A stretch of 64,000 nt of DNA from Falsiroseomonas sp050563535 (GCF_050563535.1 NZ_JBNXUO010000027.1:6131-70130); one strand, 5' to 3'; shown: positions 34,880 through 44,284, numbered from the stretch's first letter. Notes: generated by a model from the letters alone, not told the origin. Translations and numbers: made by a program.

Positions 34880-35878
34880 ATGCGTCGTCGCGTGATCCTG
34901 GGCGGGCTCGGTGCCGGCCTCGCGATGCCGGGCCTCGCGGGGCTCCGCCCGCTGGCGGCGCAGCCGCGCAACCCCGCCTGGCCGCGCGCCATCAACATGG
35001 GCACCGCCGCGCCCGGCGGCACCTATGCGCTCTACGGGCCCGCCTGGGGCCAGATGGCGCAGGAGGCGACGGGCGTGCAGATCAGCTACCGCACCACCCA
35101 GGGCCCGAACCAGAACATCATCCTGGTCCAGCGGCGCGAGGTGGAGCTTGGCATGGCGACGATGGGCGTCGCCCTGCAGGCCTGGAACGGCCAGGGCGAG
35201 TGGACGCAGGGCAACCGCTTCCGGGACATCCGCGCGATCTTCCCGATGTACGACACGCCCTTCCACGGCATCGCGCTGAAGTCGTCGGGCATCACCTCCC
35301 ACGCGCAGCTCGGCGGGCGCAGCGTCGGCGTCGGGCCGCGGGGCGGCACGCCGGGCACCTACTACCCGCTGATCCTCCAGCATCTCGGCGTGCGGCCTTC
35401 CGCCGTCCGCTACGGCTCGGCCTCCGACCTCGCGGGGCAGATCCAGGACCGGCTGCTCGACGCCTTCCTCTTCGCGACCGGCGTTCCCGCCCCCGCCTTC
35501 AGCGAGCTGGAGGTGCAGGCCGACGTCAACTACCTCGACTTCACCGAGGAGGAGACGCGCCGCCTGACCCAGCAATTCCCCGAACTGGCGGCCGGCACGC
35601 TGCCCATGGGCACCTACCGGAAGCAGGAACGGCCGCTGCGCATCGTGGGCATGTACAACTTCGCCATCGGCCACCGCAGCCTGCCGGACGACCTGGTCTA
35701 CGAGATCACCAAGTCGGTCCTGTCGCAGAACGCCCGCTTCCGCCAGGCCATCTCCACGGCGTCGGAGACACTGGCCGAGAACTGGACGAAGAACAGCTTC
35801 CTGCCCTTCCACCCCGGCGCCGCGCGCTACCTGCGCGAGGTCGGGCAGCAGGTGCCGGACAGCCTGGTCCTGGCCTGA
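34880..35878 (+). CDS. TAXI-family TRAP transporter solute-binding protein
   Basis: A periplasmic binding protein of 332 aa. Signal peptide MRRRVILGGLGAGLAMPGLA. The TAXI core is visible: MGTAAPGGTYALYGPAWGQM near the N-terminus, QGPNQNIILVQRREVELGM, and VGVGPRGGTPGTYYPLIL. TAXI proteins usually work with a fused TRAP permease, but none is nearby. A strong GGGAGGAAA precedes the ATG. The ligand may be a small organic acid such as glutamate; this is not visible from sequence. Confidence 0.92.
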   Translation: MRRRVILGGLGAGLAMPGLAGLRPLAAQPRNPAWPRAINMGTAAPGGTYALYGPAWGQMAQEATGVQISYRTTQGPNQNIILVQRREVELGMATMGVALQAWNGQGEWTQGNRFRDIRAIFPMYDTPFHGIALKSSGITSHAQLGGRSVGVGPRGGTPGTYYPLILQHLGVRPSAVRYGSASDLAGQIQDRLLDAFLFATGVPAPAFSELEVQADVNYLDFTEEETRRLTQQFPELAAGTLPMGTYRKQERPLRIVGMYNFAIGHRSLPDDLVYEITKSVLSQNARFRQAISTASETLAENWTKNSFLPFHPGAARYLREVGQQVPDSLVLA

Positions 35879-36022
35879 TCCCCGACATCCCGCCGCGGCA
35901 GGCGCGACGCGCCGCGCCGCGGCGGGGTGGACGGCGCGCCGCACGGCCCGGATTCCGCCTGCCTTAGCAGCGCGTCAACGTAGTGCCGCCAGTCTCCGGA
36001 CGGTCAGTCCGGGGACCCTGCC

Positions 36023-38341
36023 ATGCGCCTCATCAACCGCCTCTCCGTCGGCCGCAAGCTTGCGGCCTCCGCCGCGCTCGCCTTGCTGCTGCTGGTCGGG
36101 CTGGTCGGCATCGTCTGGCATGAGACCGCGGGCATGCTGGACGAGCAGCAGGACGCCGCCCGCAGCGAGGCCGCGCGCGACCGCATCGACGACGGCGCCG
36201 CCGCGCTGCGCTCCGTCGCCGTTCTGGAACGCGACCTGCTGCTGACCCAGGACCAGCCCGGCCAGGCTCCCGCGCGGGAGAGGCTGATGGCGCGGCTGGA
36301 GGAAGGGCTGGCGCTGGTGGTGGACGGCGCGGGCAATCACGGCGATGCCGCCGTGTCGGGCGCGGCGGACCCGCTGGCGCGCGCCGTCGCGGCCTATCGC
36401 GTCGCGCTCGCCGCGCTGGCCGAGGAGCGGGTGCGGCTGATCCGCCTGCGGGACGACCGGCTGACCGCGCTGTCCACCGAATACGACAGCGTCTTCGAAT
36501 CCGTCACCGCCAGCATCGGCTTCGACCTCGGGGGCGACGCGCAGGAGGATGCGCGCCAGCGCGTGATGACGGTCCACGCCGCGGTGAACGAGGTTCGGCT
36601 CGGCGTCCAGCGCCTGCTGGCGACGGGGGAGGAGACGCAGGTGCGCCGGGTGCGCCGCGGCGCGGCGCAGGCGCGGGTGCATGGCCGCGGGCTCGGCGCC
36701 ATCGAGGCGCCGCAGCGCATGAAGGACGACTTCGCGCGCCTGGCGGACAAGGCGCAGGCCATCGCCGGCGCGGCGGACGACCTGCTCGCCTCGGGCGAGA
36801 CCGTCGCCCGCATCCGCCAGGAGCAGGTGCAGCCGGCCCGCGCGACGCTGGAAGGCGCGTTGACCCAGCTCGACGCCGCCTCGCTCGCCTCGGCGCAGCG
36901 GCGGCGCGCGGAACTGTCGGCGACGGCGCAGGGCGTGCAGCGCGCCGCGCTGTGGACGGGGCTCGCCATCGCGCTGGTGCTGGTGCTGTCGGGGCTGCTG
37001 ATGGCGCGCGCCATCGGCGCGCCGCTGCGCCGGCTGGCGGGGGCGATGGCCGCGATCTCGGCCGGGGACACCTCGGTCGCGGTGCCGGACCGCGGCCGCG
37101 GCGACGAGATCGGCGCCATCTCCGCCGCGCTCGAGACGCTGCGCGGCACGGTCGGGCGGGCCTTCGCGCAAGGGCAGATGCTGGAACAGCTGCCGGCGGC
37201 GGTGGTCAACGCCGACCCGCGCGACGGCTTCCGCATCACCTACATGAACGCCGAATCGCACCTGCTGCTGGCGCGCATCGCGCATCTGCTGCCCTGCCCG
37301 CCGGACCAGATGACGGGTCGGGGCATCGAGGCGCTGCACCGCGGCGCCGAACGGCAGCGCGACCTGCTGTCCGATCCCGGGCGTCTGCCCCACACCGAGA
37401 AGCTGCGGCTTGGCGAGGAGGTGCTGGAACTGCGCTATTCCGCCATCCACGACGCGGCGGGCGGCTACACCGGCACGATGCTGAGCTGGCAGCTGGTGAC
37501 CGAGAAGGCGCGCCTGGCCGACACCTTCGAGACGGAGGTCGGCGCGGTGGTGGAGGCGGTGGCCGCGAGCGCGGAGCGCCTGCAGGGCTCGGCGAGCGAA
37601 TTGTCCGCCGCGGCCGAAACCTCGGGGCGCGAGGCGGCGGCGGTGTCCGAGGCCGGCAGCCGCGCCCACAGCGACGTGCAGTCCGTCGCCGCCGCGGCCG
37701 AGGAGATGGCGGCCTCCGTCACCGAGATCGCCCGCCAGGTGGGCGAGGCGGCCGAGGTCGCGAGCCGCGCCGTGTCCGAGGCGCGCGCGACCGACGCGAC
37801 CGTGCAGGGCCTGTCGGAAGCCGCCTCCCGCATCGGCGACGTGGTGCGGCTGATCGGCGACATCGCGGGCCAGACCAACCTCCTCGCGCTCAACGCCACC
37901 ATCGAGGCGGCGCGCGCGGGGGAGGCCGGGAAGGGCTTCGCGGTGGTGGCGAGCGAGGTGAAGTCGCTCGCCGGCCAGACCGCGAAGGCGACCGAGGAGA
38001 TCGCCGCCCAGATCGGCCAGATGCAGCAGGCCACCACCCAGGCCGTCGCCGCCATCCGCGGCATCGGCGCGACGGTGGAACGCACCAGCCAGATCGCCAC
38101 CGCCATCGCCGCGGCGGTGGAGGAACAGGGCGCCGCCACGCAGGAGATCGCCCGCAGCGCGACGCAGGTGGCCGAGGCGACGGAGACGGTGGCGAGCCGC
38201 ATCTCCGGCGTGCGCGGCGCGGCGGAGGCGACCGGCGGTTCGGCCGCCGCGATGCGCGACGACAGCGGCGCGCTCGCCTCGCAGGCGGCGGCGCTGCGCG
38301 AGAAGGCGGGCAGCTTCCTGCGGGCCGTGCGGGCGATGTAG
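36023..38341 (+). CDS. Methyl-accepting chemotaxis protein
   Basis: A 772-aa transmembrane chemoreceptor. Helix 1 is about residues 14-32, helix 2 about 312-330, with a largely helical periplasmic domain between. A HAMP domain follows (RLAGAMAAISAGDTSVAVP), then an intracellular segment of about 110 residues with a PAS-like opening (QMLEQLPAAVVNADPRDGF, YMNAES), then the signalling domain with the hairpin tip IAGQTNLLALNATIEAARAG. There is no CheR-binding NWETF pentapeptide at the C-terminus. No che genes are nearby. The ligand is unknown. Confidence 0.93.
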   Translation: MRLINRLSVGRKLAASAALALLLLVGLVGIVWHETAGMLDEQQDAARSEAARDRIDDGAAALRSVAVLERDLLLTQDQPGQAPARERLMARLEEGLALVVDGAGNHGDAAVSGAADPLARAVAAYRVALAALAEERVRLIRLRDDRLTALSTEYDSVFESVTASIGFDLGGDAQEDARQRVMTVHAAVNEVRLGVQRLLATGEETQVRRVRRGAAQARVHGRGLGAIEAPQRMKDDFARLADKAQAIAGAADDLLASGETVARIRQEQVQPARATLEGALTQLDAASLASAQRRRAELSATAQGVQRAALWTGLAIALVLVLSGLLMARAIGAPLRRLAGAMAAISAGDTSVAVPDRGRGDEIGAISAALETLRGTVGRAFAQGQMLEQLPAAVVNADPRDGFRITYMNAESHLLLARIAHLLPCPPDQMTGRGIEALHRGAERQRDLLSDPGRLPHTEKLRLGEEVLELRYSAIHDAAGGYTGTMLSWQLVTEKARLADTFETEVGAVVEAVAASAERLQGSASELSAAAETSGREAAAVSEAGSRAHSDVQSVAAAAEEMAASVTEIARQVGEAAEVASRAVSEARATDATVQGLSEAASRIGDVVRLIGDIAGQTNLLALNATIEAARAGEAGKGFAVVASEVKSLAGQTAKATEEIAAQIGQMQQATTQAVAAIRGIGATVERTSQIATAIAAAVEEQGAATQEIARSATQVAEATETVASRISGVRGAAEATGGSAAAMRDDSGALASQAAALREKAGSFLRAVRAM

Positions 38342-38457
38342 CCCGCGCGGCCGGGCCGGGAGGCGGGCGCGGAACCCCCCGGGGCCCCGCCGCCGGTTGC
38401 CCTCGCCCGCCATCCGCCCTACCTGCCCGGTCCAGCATCCCGGATCGGACAGGCAGC

Positions 38458-39477
38458 ATGGGCTACAAACTCGCCGTGGTCGGCGCCACGGGGACCGTCG
38501 GGCGCGAGATCCTGAAGACCCTGGCGGAGCGGAACTTCCCGGCCGAGGACGTGGTCGCGCTGTCCACCGGCCGCGCCGGCGGGCAGGAGGTGTCCTTCGG
38601 CGAGGACCGCGTCCTCCGCGTCAAGGGCCTGGAAGGCTTCGACTTCGGCGACACCGACCTCGCCTTCTTCTCGGCCGGGGCGGCCGCGGCGGCGGCCCAT
38701 GCGCCGCGCGCGGCCGCCGCCGGCTGCGCGGTGATCGACGACAGCCCGCGCTTCCGGATGGAGCCGGACGTGCCGCTGATCGTGCCGGAGGTGAATGCGG
38801 CGGCGCTGAAGGGCATGCGGCGGCGGCGGGTGGTGGCGAACCCTGATGCCGCTTCCATCCTGCTCGCGGTGGCGCTGAAGCCGCTGCACGCCGCGGGCCG
38901 CGCGCGGCGCGTCGTCGCCACCGTCTGCCAGGCCGTCTCCGGCGCGGGGAAGGAGGGGATGGACGAGCTCTGGGCCCAGACCCGCGGCATCTACGTGAAC
39001 GAGGCGCCGCCCGCCGAGCAGTTCCCGAAGCAGATCGCCTTCAACCTCATCCCGCAGGTCGATGTCTTCCAGGATGACGGGACGACGGCGGCCGAGGCGA
39101 CGCTGCCGCTCGAGATGCGCAAGATCCTCGACCCCGACCTGGCGCTGGTGGCGACCTGCCTGCGCGTGCCGGTCTTCATCGGCCATGCGGCGGCGGTCAC
39201 GGTGGAGTTCGAACGCCCCCTGGCCGAGAAGGCGGCCTGGGCCGCCCTGCGGGAGGCGCCGGGGATCACCGTGCTCGACCGTCGGGAGGAGGGCGGCTAC
39301 CCCAGCCCGGCGGAAATCGCGGGGGAGGACGCGGTCTTCGTCGGCCGTCTGCGGCGCGACCCGACGGTGCCGAACGGACTTGCCTTCTGGTGCGTGGCCG
39401 ACAACCTGCGCAAGGGCGCGGCGCTGAACGCGGTGCAGATCGCCGAGGAGATGGTGGCGCAGAAGCTGCTGGACTGA
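38458..39477 (+). CDS. Aspartate-semialdehyde dehydrogenase homologue lacking catalytic Cys
   Basis: A full-length 339-aa Asd-family protein: KLAVVGATGTVGRE (NADP site), VPLIVPEVN, AVSGAGKEGMDEL, RVPVFIGH and DNLRKGAALNAVQIAE are all present. But the catalytic motif, normally NPNCST, reads NPDAAS (128-133), so the acyl-accepting Cys is Ala131. The Lys of the EEWK motif that binds phosphate aligns with Thr215, and the usual NSS/NTS of the VIDNSS region reads DDSP. The general-base Gln158, Arg236 and His243 remain. It should not work as a normal Asd; a functional asd gene is expected elsewhere. Alignment is to remembered family sequences. Confidence 0.85.
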   Translation: MGYKLAVVGATGTVGREILKTLAERNFPAEDVVALSTGRAGGQEVSFGEDRVLRVKGLEGFDFGDTDLAFFSAGAAAAAAHAPRAAAAGCAVIDDSPRFRMEPDVPLIVPEVNAAALKGMRRRRVVANPDAASILLAVALKPLHAAGRARRVVATVCQAVSGAGKEGMDELWAQTRGIYVNEAPPAEQFPKQIAFNLIPQVDVFQDDGTTAAEATLPLEMRKILDPDLALVATCLRVPVFIGHAAAVTVEFERPLAEKAAWAALREAPGITVLDRREEGGYPSPAEIAGEDAVFVGRLRRDPTVPNGLAFWCVADNLRKGAALNAVQIAEEMVAQKLLD

Positions 39478-39601
39478 CCGACCCGGCCTTCCGGGCCGCT
39501 TCCGGGCCGCTTCCGGGCTGCCGAACGCCGGCGCCGGCCGGATGCGCCGGGTGCAAGGCGGCTGCCCGAGGGCGCCCCCCCTTCTCCCCGTCCGGCCGCC
39601 G

Positions 39602-39751
39602 TCAGAACAGCGCCTTCGCCAGGGCTGCCGCCGCGGCGCCGGCGGTCAGCAGCTTGTGGACGAGGTCGAGCACGCGCTGCGCCGTCCAGGGCGCCGGGGC
39701 GGGCCGGCGACGGGCGAAACGCGGCAGCCTGGGCGATTCGGAGCCTCGCAT
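39602..39751 (-). CDS. Possible 49-aa small protein
   Basis: An ATG at 39751 opens a 49-aa frame with an Arg/Pro-rich first half and a hydrophobic helix in the second (VLDLVHKLLTAGAAAAALAK). A relatively AT-rich stretch (39752-39780) lies upstream and could hold a promoter. The family is not recognised and the coding status is uncertain. The rest of the 39.5-39.9 kb gap holds three tandem 11-bp units (39487-39519) and nothing else I can identify. Confidence 0.35.
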   Translation of the reverse strand: MRGSESPRLPRFARRRPAPAPWTAQRVLDLVHKLLTAGAAAAALAKALF

Positions 39752-39918
39752 GGCATTAGGATATTATTCCTTGTGCTGCGATGCATGTCTCTTCTTCGGG
39801 ACGATTCCCTTCGCCCCCCTGCGTTGACGCTGCGGTGCGGCGCACCATAGAAGACGGCCTGAGAAAGACGGCGCGCGCCGCCCCCTGCGCCGCCGCGCGA
39901 CTGAGGAGCGGACGCCGC

Positions 39919-40362
39919 ATGTCCACGATGCAGGATAACCGGGAGGCGACGATGATCGGTCGCCGTTCCGACGGCACGCCGGTGAAGCGCCCGCTTTCCC
40001 CGCATCTGCAGGTCTACGACATGATGCAGATGACGAGCGCGCTTTCGATTTCGCACCGCATCAGCGGCGTGGTCTGGACGGCGGGCGTGGTGGTGATGGT
40101 GTGGTGGCTGGTGGCCGCCGCGTCCGGGGCCGCGGCCTTCGGGCAGGTGCAGTGGTTCCTGGGATCCTTCCTGGGCATCCTGCTGCTGATGGGCGTCACG
40201 GCGGCGGCCTGGTACCACACGCTGGCGGGCATCCGGCACCTGGCCTGGGACTATGGCTGGGGCTACGACATCCCGACCACCTACCGGACCGGCCGCGCGG
40301 TGCTGATCGGCACCGCGGTGCTGACCGTGCTGACCTGGCTTGCGCTGCTGCTCTCCTGGTGA
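39919..40362 (+). CDS. sdhC: Succinate dehydrogenase cytochrome b556 subunit
   Basis: A membrane anchor of complex II, 147 aa with three helices. The family motif RPLSPHLQVYDMM near residue 30 and SISHRISGV with the Ser/His/Arg of the quinone site are visible; the haem-ligand region is YHTLAGIRHLAWDYG. The ATG at 39919 follows GAGGAG. First gene of sdhCDAB. Confidence 0.93.
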   Translation: MSTMQDNREATMIGRRSDGTPVKRPLSPHLQVYDMMQMTSALSISHRISGVVWTAGVVVMVWWLVAAASGAAAFGQVQWFLGSFLGILLLMGVTAAAWYHTLAGIRHLAWDYGWGYDIPTTYRTGRAVLIGTAVLTVLTWLALLLSW

Positions 40363-40370
40363 TCCGATCC

Positions 40371-40796
40371 ATGTCCCATTCCACCTCCGGCCAGCCGCCG
40401 CGCCAGGCCCAGCTCCGCACCCCCCTTGGCCGCGTGCGCGGCGCGGGGTCCGCCAAGTCCGGCGTCCATCACTGGTGGATGCAGCGCGTCACCTCCATCG
40501 CGCTGCTGCCGCTGACGATCTGGTTCGTCGCCTCGCTCGCCACCTCCGCCGGGCTCACCCATGCCGAGGCGCTGGCCTGGATCGGGCATCCCTTCAACGC
40601 GACGCTGCTGCTGGCGCTGATCGCCCTGACTTTCCACCACACGGCGTCTGGCCTGCAGGTGGTGATCGAGGACTACACGAACAGCGACACGCTGAAGATC
40701 GCGCTGATCCTGCTGACCAAGGGCGTCTGCTGGCTGCTGGGCATTGCCGCGGCGCTGGCGGTGCTCAGGATTGCGGTTTTGCGGGTTGTCGCCTGA
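40371..40796 (+). CDS. sdhD: Succinate dehydrogenase membrane anchor subunit
   Basis: The second membrane anchor, 141 aa with three helices. RTPLGRVRGAGSAKSGVHHW is the conserved lead-in; HHTASGLQVVIEDY carries the haem-ligand His and the quinone-site region. It starts 8 bp after the sdhC stop and is followed after 60 bp by sdhA. Confidence 0.92.
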   Translation: MSHSTSGQPPRQAQLRTPLGRVRGAGSAKSGVHHWWMQRVTSIALLPLTIWFVASLATSAGLTHAEALAWIGHPFNATLLLALIALTFHHTASGLQVVIEDYTNSDTLKIALILLTKGVCWLLGIAAALAVLRIAVLRVVA

Positions 40797-40856
40797 GCCG
40801 GGCGGACCAAATTCTCATCTGACCGGCGGCGCTCCATCCCGGGCGACGCCAGACCA

Positions 40857-42683
40857 ATGGACGACAAGCGGATGAACGCGATCTCCAAGCCTTCGCGCGG
40901 GGCCTACCGCGTCGTGGACCACACCTACGACGTGGTGGTGGTGGGCGCCGGCGGCGCCGGCCTGCGTGCGACCTTCGGCATGGGCGCGGCGGGGCTGAAG
41001 ACCGCCTGCATCACCAAGGTCTTCCCGACCCGGTCCCACACGGTCGCCGCCCAGGGCGGCGTCGGCGCCGCGCTCGGCAACATGGGCGAGGATGACTGGC
41101 GCTGGCACATGTACGACACCGTGAAGGGGTCGGACTGGCTGGGCGACCAGGACGCCATCGAGTACATGTGCCGCGAAGCCATCCCGGCCATCATCGAGCT
41201 CGAGCACTACGGCGTGCCCTTCAGCCGGACCGAGGACGGCAAGATCTACCAGCGGCCCTTCGGCGGCCACATGCAGAACTACGGCAAGACGCCCGCGATG
41301 CGCGCCTGCGCCGCCGCCGACCGCACCGGCCACGCCATCCTGCACACGCTCTACCAGCAGTCGCTGAAGCACAACTGCGAGTTCTTCGTCGAATACTTCG
41401 CCCTCGACCTCATCATGGACGAGGACGGCGCCTGCCGCGGCGTCACCGCCTGGTGCCTCGAGGACGGGTCGATCCATCGCTTCCGCGCCCAGACCGTGGT
41501 GCTGGCGACCGGCGGCTACGGCCGCGCCTATTTCTCCTGCACCTCGGCCCATACCTGCACGGGCGACGGCGGCGGCATGGTGCTGCGCGCGGGCCTGCCG
41601 CTGCAGGACAACGAGTTCGTGCAGTTCCACCCGACCGGCATCTACGGCTCGGGCTGTCTCGTCACCGAAGGCGCCCGCGGCGAGGGCGGCTACCTGACGA
41701 ATTCGGAAGGCGAACGCTTCATGGAGCGCTACGCGCCGACGGCGAAGGACCTCGCCTCGCGCGACGTCGTCTCCCGCGCGATGTCGATGGAGATCCGCGA
41801 AGGCCGCGGCGTCGGCCCGTTGAAGGACCACATCCACCTGCACCTGGAGCATCTGGGCGCGGACCTGCTGCATGAGCGGCTGCCCGGCATCTCCGAGACG
41901 GCGAAGATCTTCGCCGGCGTGGACGTGACGAAGGAGCCGATCCCGATGCTGCCGACCGTCCACTACAACATGGGCGGCATCCCGACCAACATCCACACCG
42001 AGGTGCTGAACCCGACCGCCCAGGACCAGGACCGCGTGGTCCCCGGCCTGATGGCGGTGGGCGAGGCCGCCTGCGTCAGCGTCCACGGCGCCAACCGGCT
42101 TGGCACCAATTCGCTGCTCGACCTCGTGGTGTTCGGCCGCGCCGCGGCGCACCGCGCGTCCGAGACGCTGAAGCCCGGCGCGTCCCAGCCGCCACTCCCC
42201 GCCGGCGCGGGGGAGGCCAGCCTCGACCGCTTCGACCGCGTGCGCCACGCCAAGGGCGGCTCCTCGGTGGCCGATGTGCGGCTGCAGATGCAGCGCACCA
42301 TGCAGGAGCATGCGGCGGTGTTCCGCACCAGCCAGCTGCTGAAGGAAGGCGTCGAGAAGATGAACCGCGTGGCCGCCGGCTACGACGACATCAAGATCGC
42401 CGACCGGTCGCTGATCTGGAACAGCGACCTGGTCGAGGCGCTGGAACTCGACAACCTGATCGGCAACGCGCTGACCACCGTGGTCGGCGCCGAGGCGCGC
42501 AAGGAAAGCCGCGGCGCGCACGCGCATGAGGACTTCCCCGAGCGCGACGACCAGAACTGGATGAAGCACACCCTGGCCTGGGTGGACGACAAGCGCGCGG
42601 TCAAGCTCGACTACCGCGACGTGAAGATGCGCACCCTGACCAACGAAGTTCAGGTCTTCCCGCCCAAGGCGCGGGTGTACTGA
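40857..42683 (+). CDS. sdhA: Succinate dehydrogenase flavoprotein subunit
   Basis: The FAD subunit of complex II, 608 aa. The dinucleotide motif VVVGAGGAGLRAT, the FAD-linking His in TRSHTVAAQGG, and the catalytic FHPTGIYGSG and TEGARGEGG with Arg are visible. Near the C-terminus HAHEDFPERDDQNWMKHT is typical. It oxidises succinate to fumarate in the citric-acid cycle and passes electrons to SdhB. Confidence 0.96.
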   Translation: MDDKRMNAISKPSRGAYRVVDHTYDVVVVGAGGAGLRATFGMGAAGLKTACITKVFPTRSHTVAAQGGVGAALGNMGEDDWRWHMYDTVKGSDWLGDQDAIEYMCREAIPAIIELEHYGVPFSRTEDGKIYQRPFGGHMQNYGKTPAMRACAAADRTGHAILHTLYQQSLKHNCEFFVEYFALDLIMDEDGACRGVTAWCLEDGSIHRFRAQTVVLATGGYGRAYFSCTSAHTCTGDGGGMVLRAGLPLQDNEFVQFHPTGIYGSGCLVTEGARGEGGYLTNSEGERFMERYAPTAKDLASRDVVSRAMSMEIREGRGVGPLKDHIHLHLEHLGADLLHERLPGISETAKIFAGVDVTKEPIPMLPTVHYNMGGIPTNIHTEVLNPTAQDQDRVVPGLMAVGEAACVSVHGANRLGTNSLLDLVVFGRAAAHRASETLKPGASQPPLPAGAGEASLDRFDRVRHAKGGSSVADVRLQMQRTMQEHAAVFRTSQLLKEGVEKMNRVAAGYDDIKIADRSLIWNSDLVEALELDNLIGNALTTVVGAEARKESRGAHAHEDFPERDDQNWMKHTLAWVDDKRAVKLDYRDVKMRTLTNEVQVFPPKARVY

Positions 42684-42690
42684 GGCGGCA

Positions 42691-43473
42691 ATGGCAACCT
42701 TCACCCTTCCCAAGAACTCCACGATCACGAAGGGCAAGCACTTCCCCGCGCCGTCCGGCGCGAAGAAGGTGCGGTCCTTCCGGATCTATCGCTGGGACCC
42801 GGACTCGGGCGAGAACCCGCGCACGGACACCTACGACATCGACCTCGAGCAGTGCGGGCCGATGGTCCTGGACGCGCTGATCAAGATCAAGAACGAGATC
42901 GACAGCACGCTGACCTTCCGGCGGTCCTGCCGGGAAGGCATCTGCGGCTCCTGCTCGATGAACATCGACGGGCTGAACACCCTCGCCTGCCTCAAGCCGA
43001 TCGAGGACGTGAAGGGCGAGGTGAAGATCCACCCGCTGCCGCACATGCCGGTGGTGAAGGACCTCGTCCCCGACCTCAGCCAGATCTACGCGCAGCTGCG
43101 CAGCGTGGAGCCCTGGCTGAAGGCCGACACGCCCCCGCCGCCGGACGGGGAGCGGCTGCAGTCGAAGGAGGAACGCGCGAAGCTGGATGGCCTGTGGGAG
43201 TGCATCCTGTGCTTCTGCTGCTCCACCGCCTGCCCGTCCTACTGGTGGAACGGCGACCGCTACCTCGGCCCCGCCGTGCTGCTGCAGGCCTATCGCTGGA
43301 TCGCCGACAGCCGCGACGAGTCGACGGGCGAGCGTCTCGACGCGCTCGAGGATCCGTTCAAGCTCTATCGCTGCCACACCATCATGAACTGCGCCCGGAC
43401 CTGCCCGAAGGGGCTGAACCCCGCGCAGGCGATCGGCGAGATCAAGAAGATGCTGGCCGAGCGCCAGGTCTGA
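42691..43473 (+). CDS. sdhB: Succinate dehydrogenase iron-sulfur subunit
   Basis: A 260-aa protein carrying three clusters: 2Fe-2S (CREGICGSC ... C), 4Fe-4S (CILCFCCSTACP) and 3Fe-4S (CHTIMNCARTCP). It passes electrons from the flavin to the quinone site. It starts 8 bp after sdhA and ends the operon. Confidence 0.96.
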   Translation: MATFTLPKNSTITKGKHFPAPSGAKKVRSFRIYRWDPDSGENPRTDTYDIDLEQCGPMVLDALIKIKNEIDSTLTFRRSCREGICGSCSMNIDGLNTLACLKPIEDVKGEVKIHPLPHMPVVKDLVPDLSQIYAQLRSVEPWLKADTPPPPDGERLQSKEERAKLDGLWECILCFCCSTACPSYWWNGDRYLGPAVLLQAYRWIADSRDESTGERLDALEDPFKLYRCHTIMNCARTCPKGLNPAQAIGEIKKMLAERQV

Positions 43474-43522
43474 TACGGCGCGCCATCCCGGCCAGCCCCG
43501 TCCCGGCGGGGCTGGCCGGACC

Positions 43523-44284
43523 TTACCGCAGCCACCCGTCCCAGACCGGCAGCGACACCAGCGCCGCCGCGGCGATCATCGCATAGCAGGCGCGGCGGAA
43601 CACCGCCTCCGACACCACGCCGAACAGCCGCGCGCCTATCCAGACCCCGGCGCCATAGACCGGCCAGGCCACCAGCAGCGGCCCCAGCAGCGCCGCGGTG
43701 AACAGCCCCGCCACCGCATAGGCCAGCGCCGTCACCACCCCCGCGGCCGCGAGGAACAGGCTGAAGATCGCGCGCAGCTGCGCCGGCGGCAGGTGCCGCC
43801 CCAGCAGCCAGGCCATCACCGGCGGCCCCGGCACCAGCGCGACCCCCGCCAGCACCCCCGCCACCGCGCCGACGCCGAGCGTCACCCGCAATCGCGGCGC
43901 CGCGGAGAAGCGCCACCCCGACGCCACCATCGCCAGCAGCGCCAGGATGACGGCCGAGACCAGCCAGCGCAGCGCCACCGGATCGCCCCCCGCCAGCAGT
44001 GCCACCCCCGCCGGCAGCCCCGCCGCGACGCCGAGCGTCAGCCACCCCACCTCCTTCCGGTCCGCCATCCGCCAGCCGCCGGGAAGCAGCGCGACGATGG
44101 CGGCGAAATCCATCACCAGCAGCAGCGGCGCCGCGACCCGCGGCCCGACCGCGGCGGCGGCCAGCGGCACGAAGATCAGCGCCGCGCCGAAGCCCGAGAA
44201 GCCGCGCGCCACCCCGGATGCCAGCGCGGCGAAGGCCAGCAGCAGCGCGGCGGGCGCGGCCGGCAGCAGGTCGGGCACCGTCAC
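43523..44284 (-). CDS. TauE/SafE (TSUP) family permease
   Basis: A 253-aa inner-membrane protein with about eight hydrophobic segments. The N-terminal GVARGFSGFGAALIFVPL and the repeated half-motif VLAGVALVPGPPVMAWLLG are typical of the family, which exports sulfite, sulfonates or related anions. Start GTG 44284 overlaps the stop of the methyltransferase gene (GTGA); a GTG two codons on is possible. Substrate unknown. Confidence 0.88.
   Translation of the reverse strand: MTVPDLLPAAPAALLLAFAALASGVARGFSGFGAALIFVPLAAAAVGPRVAAPLLLVMDFAAIVALLPGGWRMADRKEVGWLTLGVAAGLPAGVALLAGGDPVALRWLVSAVILALLAMVASGWRFSAAPRLRVTLGVGAVAGVLAGVALVPGPPVMAWLLGRHLPPAQLRAIFSLFLAAAGVVTALAYAVAGLFTAALLGPLLVAWPVYGAGVWIGARLFGVVSEAVFRRACYAMIAAAALVSLPVWDGWLR

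Noticed and set aside
38830..38856. Asd active-site change caused by a frameshift
   Set aside because: The frame is continuous and conserved residues resume on both sides; only specific positions differ, so substitution is the simpler reading.
39487..39519. Three 11-bp CTTCCGGGCCG-type units after the Asd homologue
   Set aside because: Too short and GC-rich to assign a function; may be chance or part of a weak terminator.
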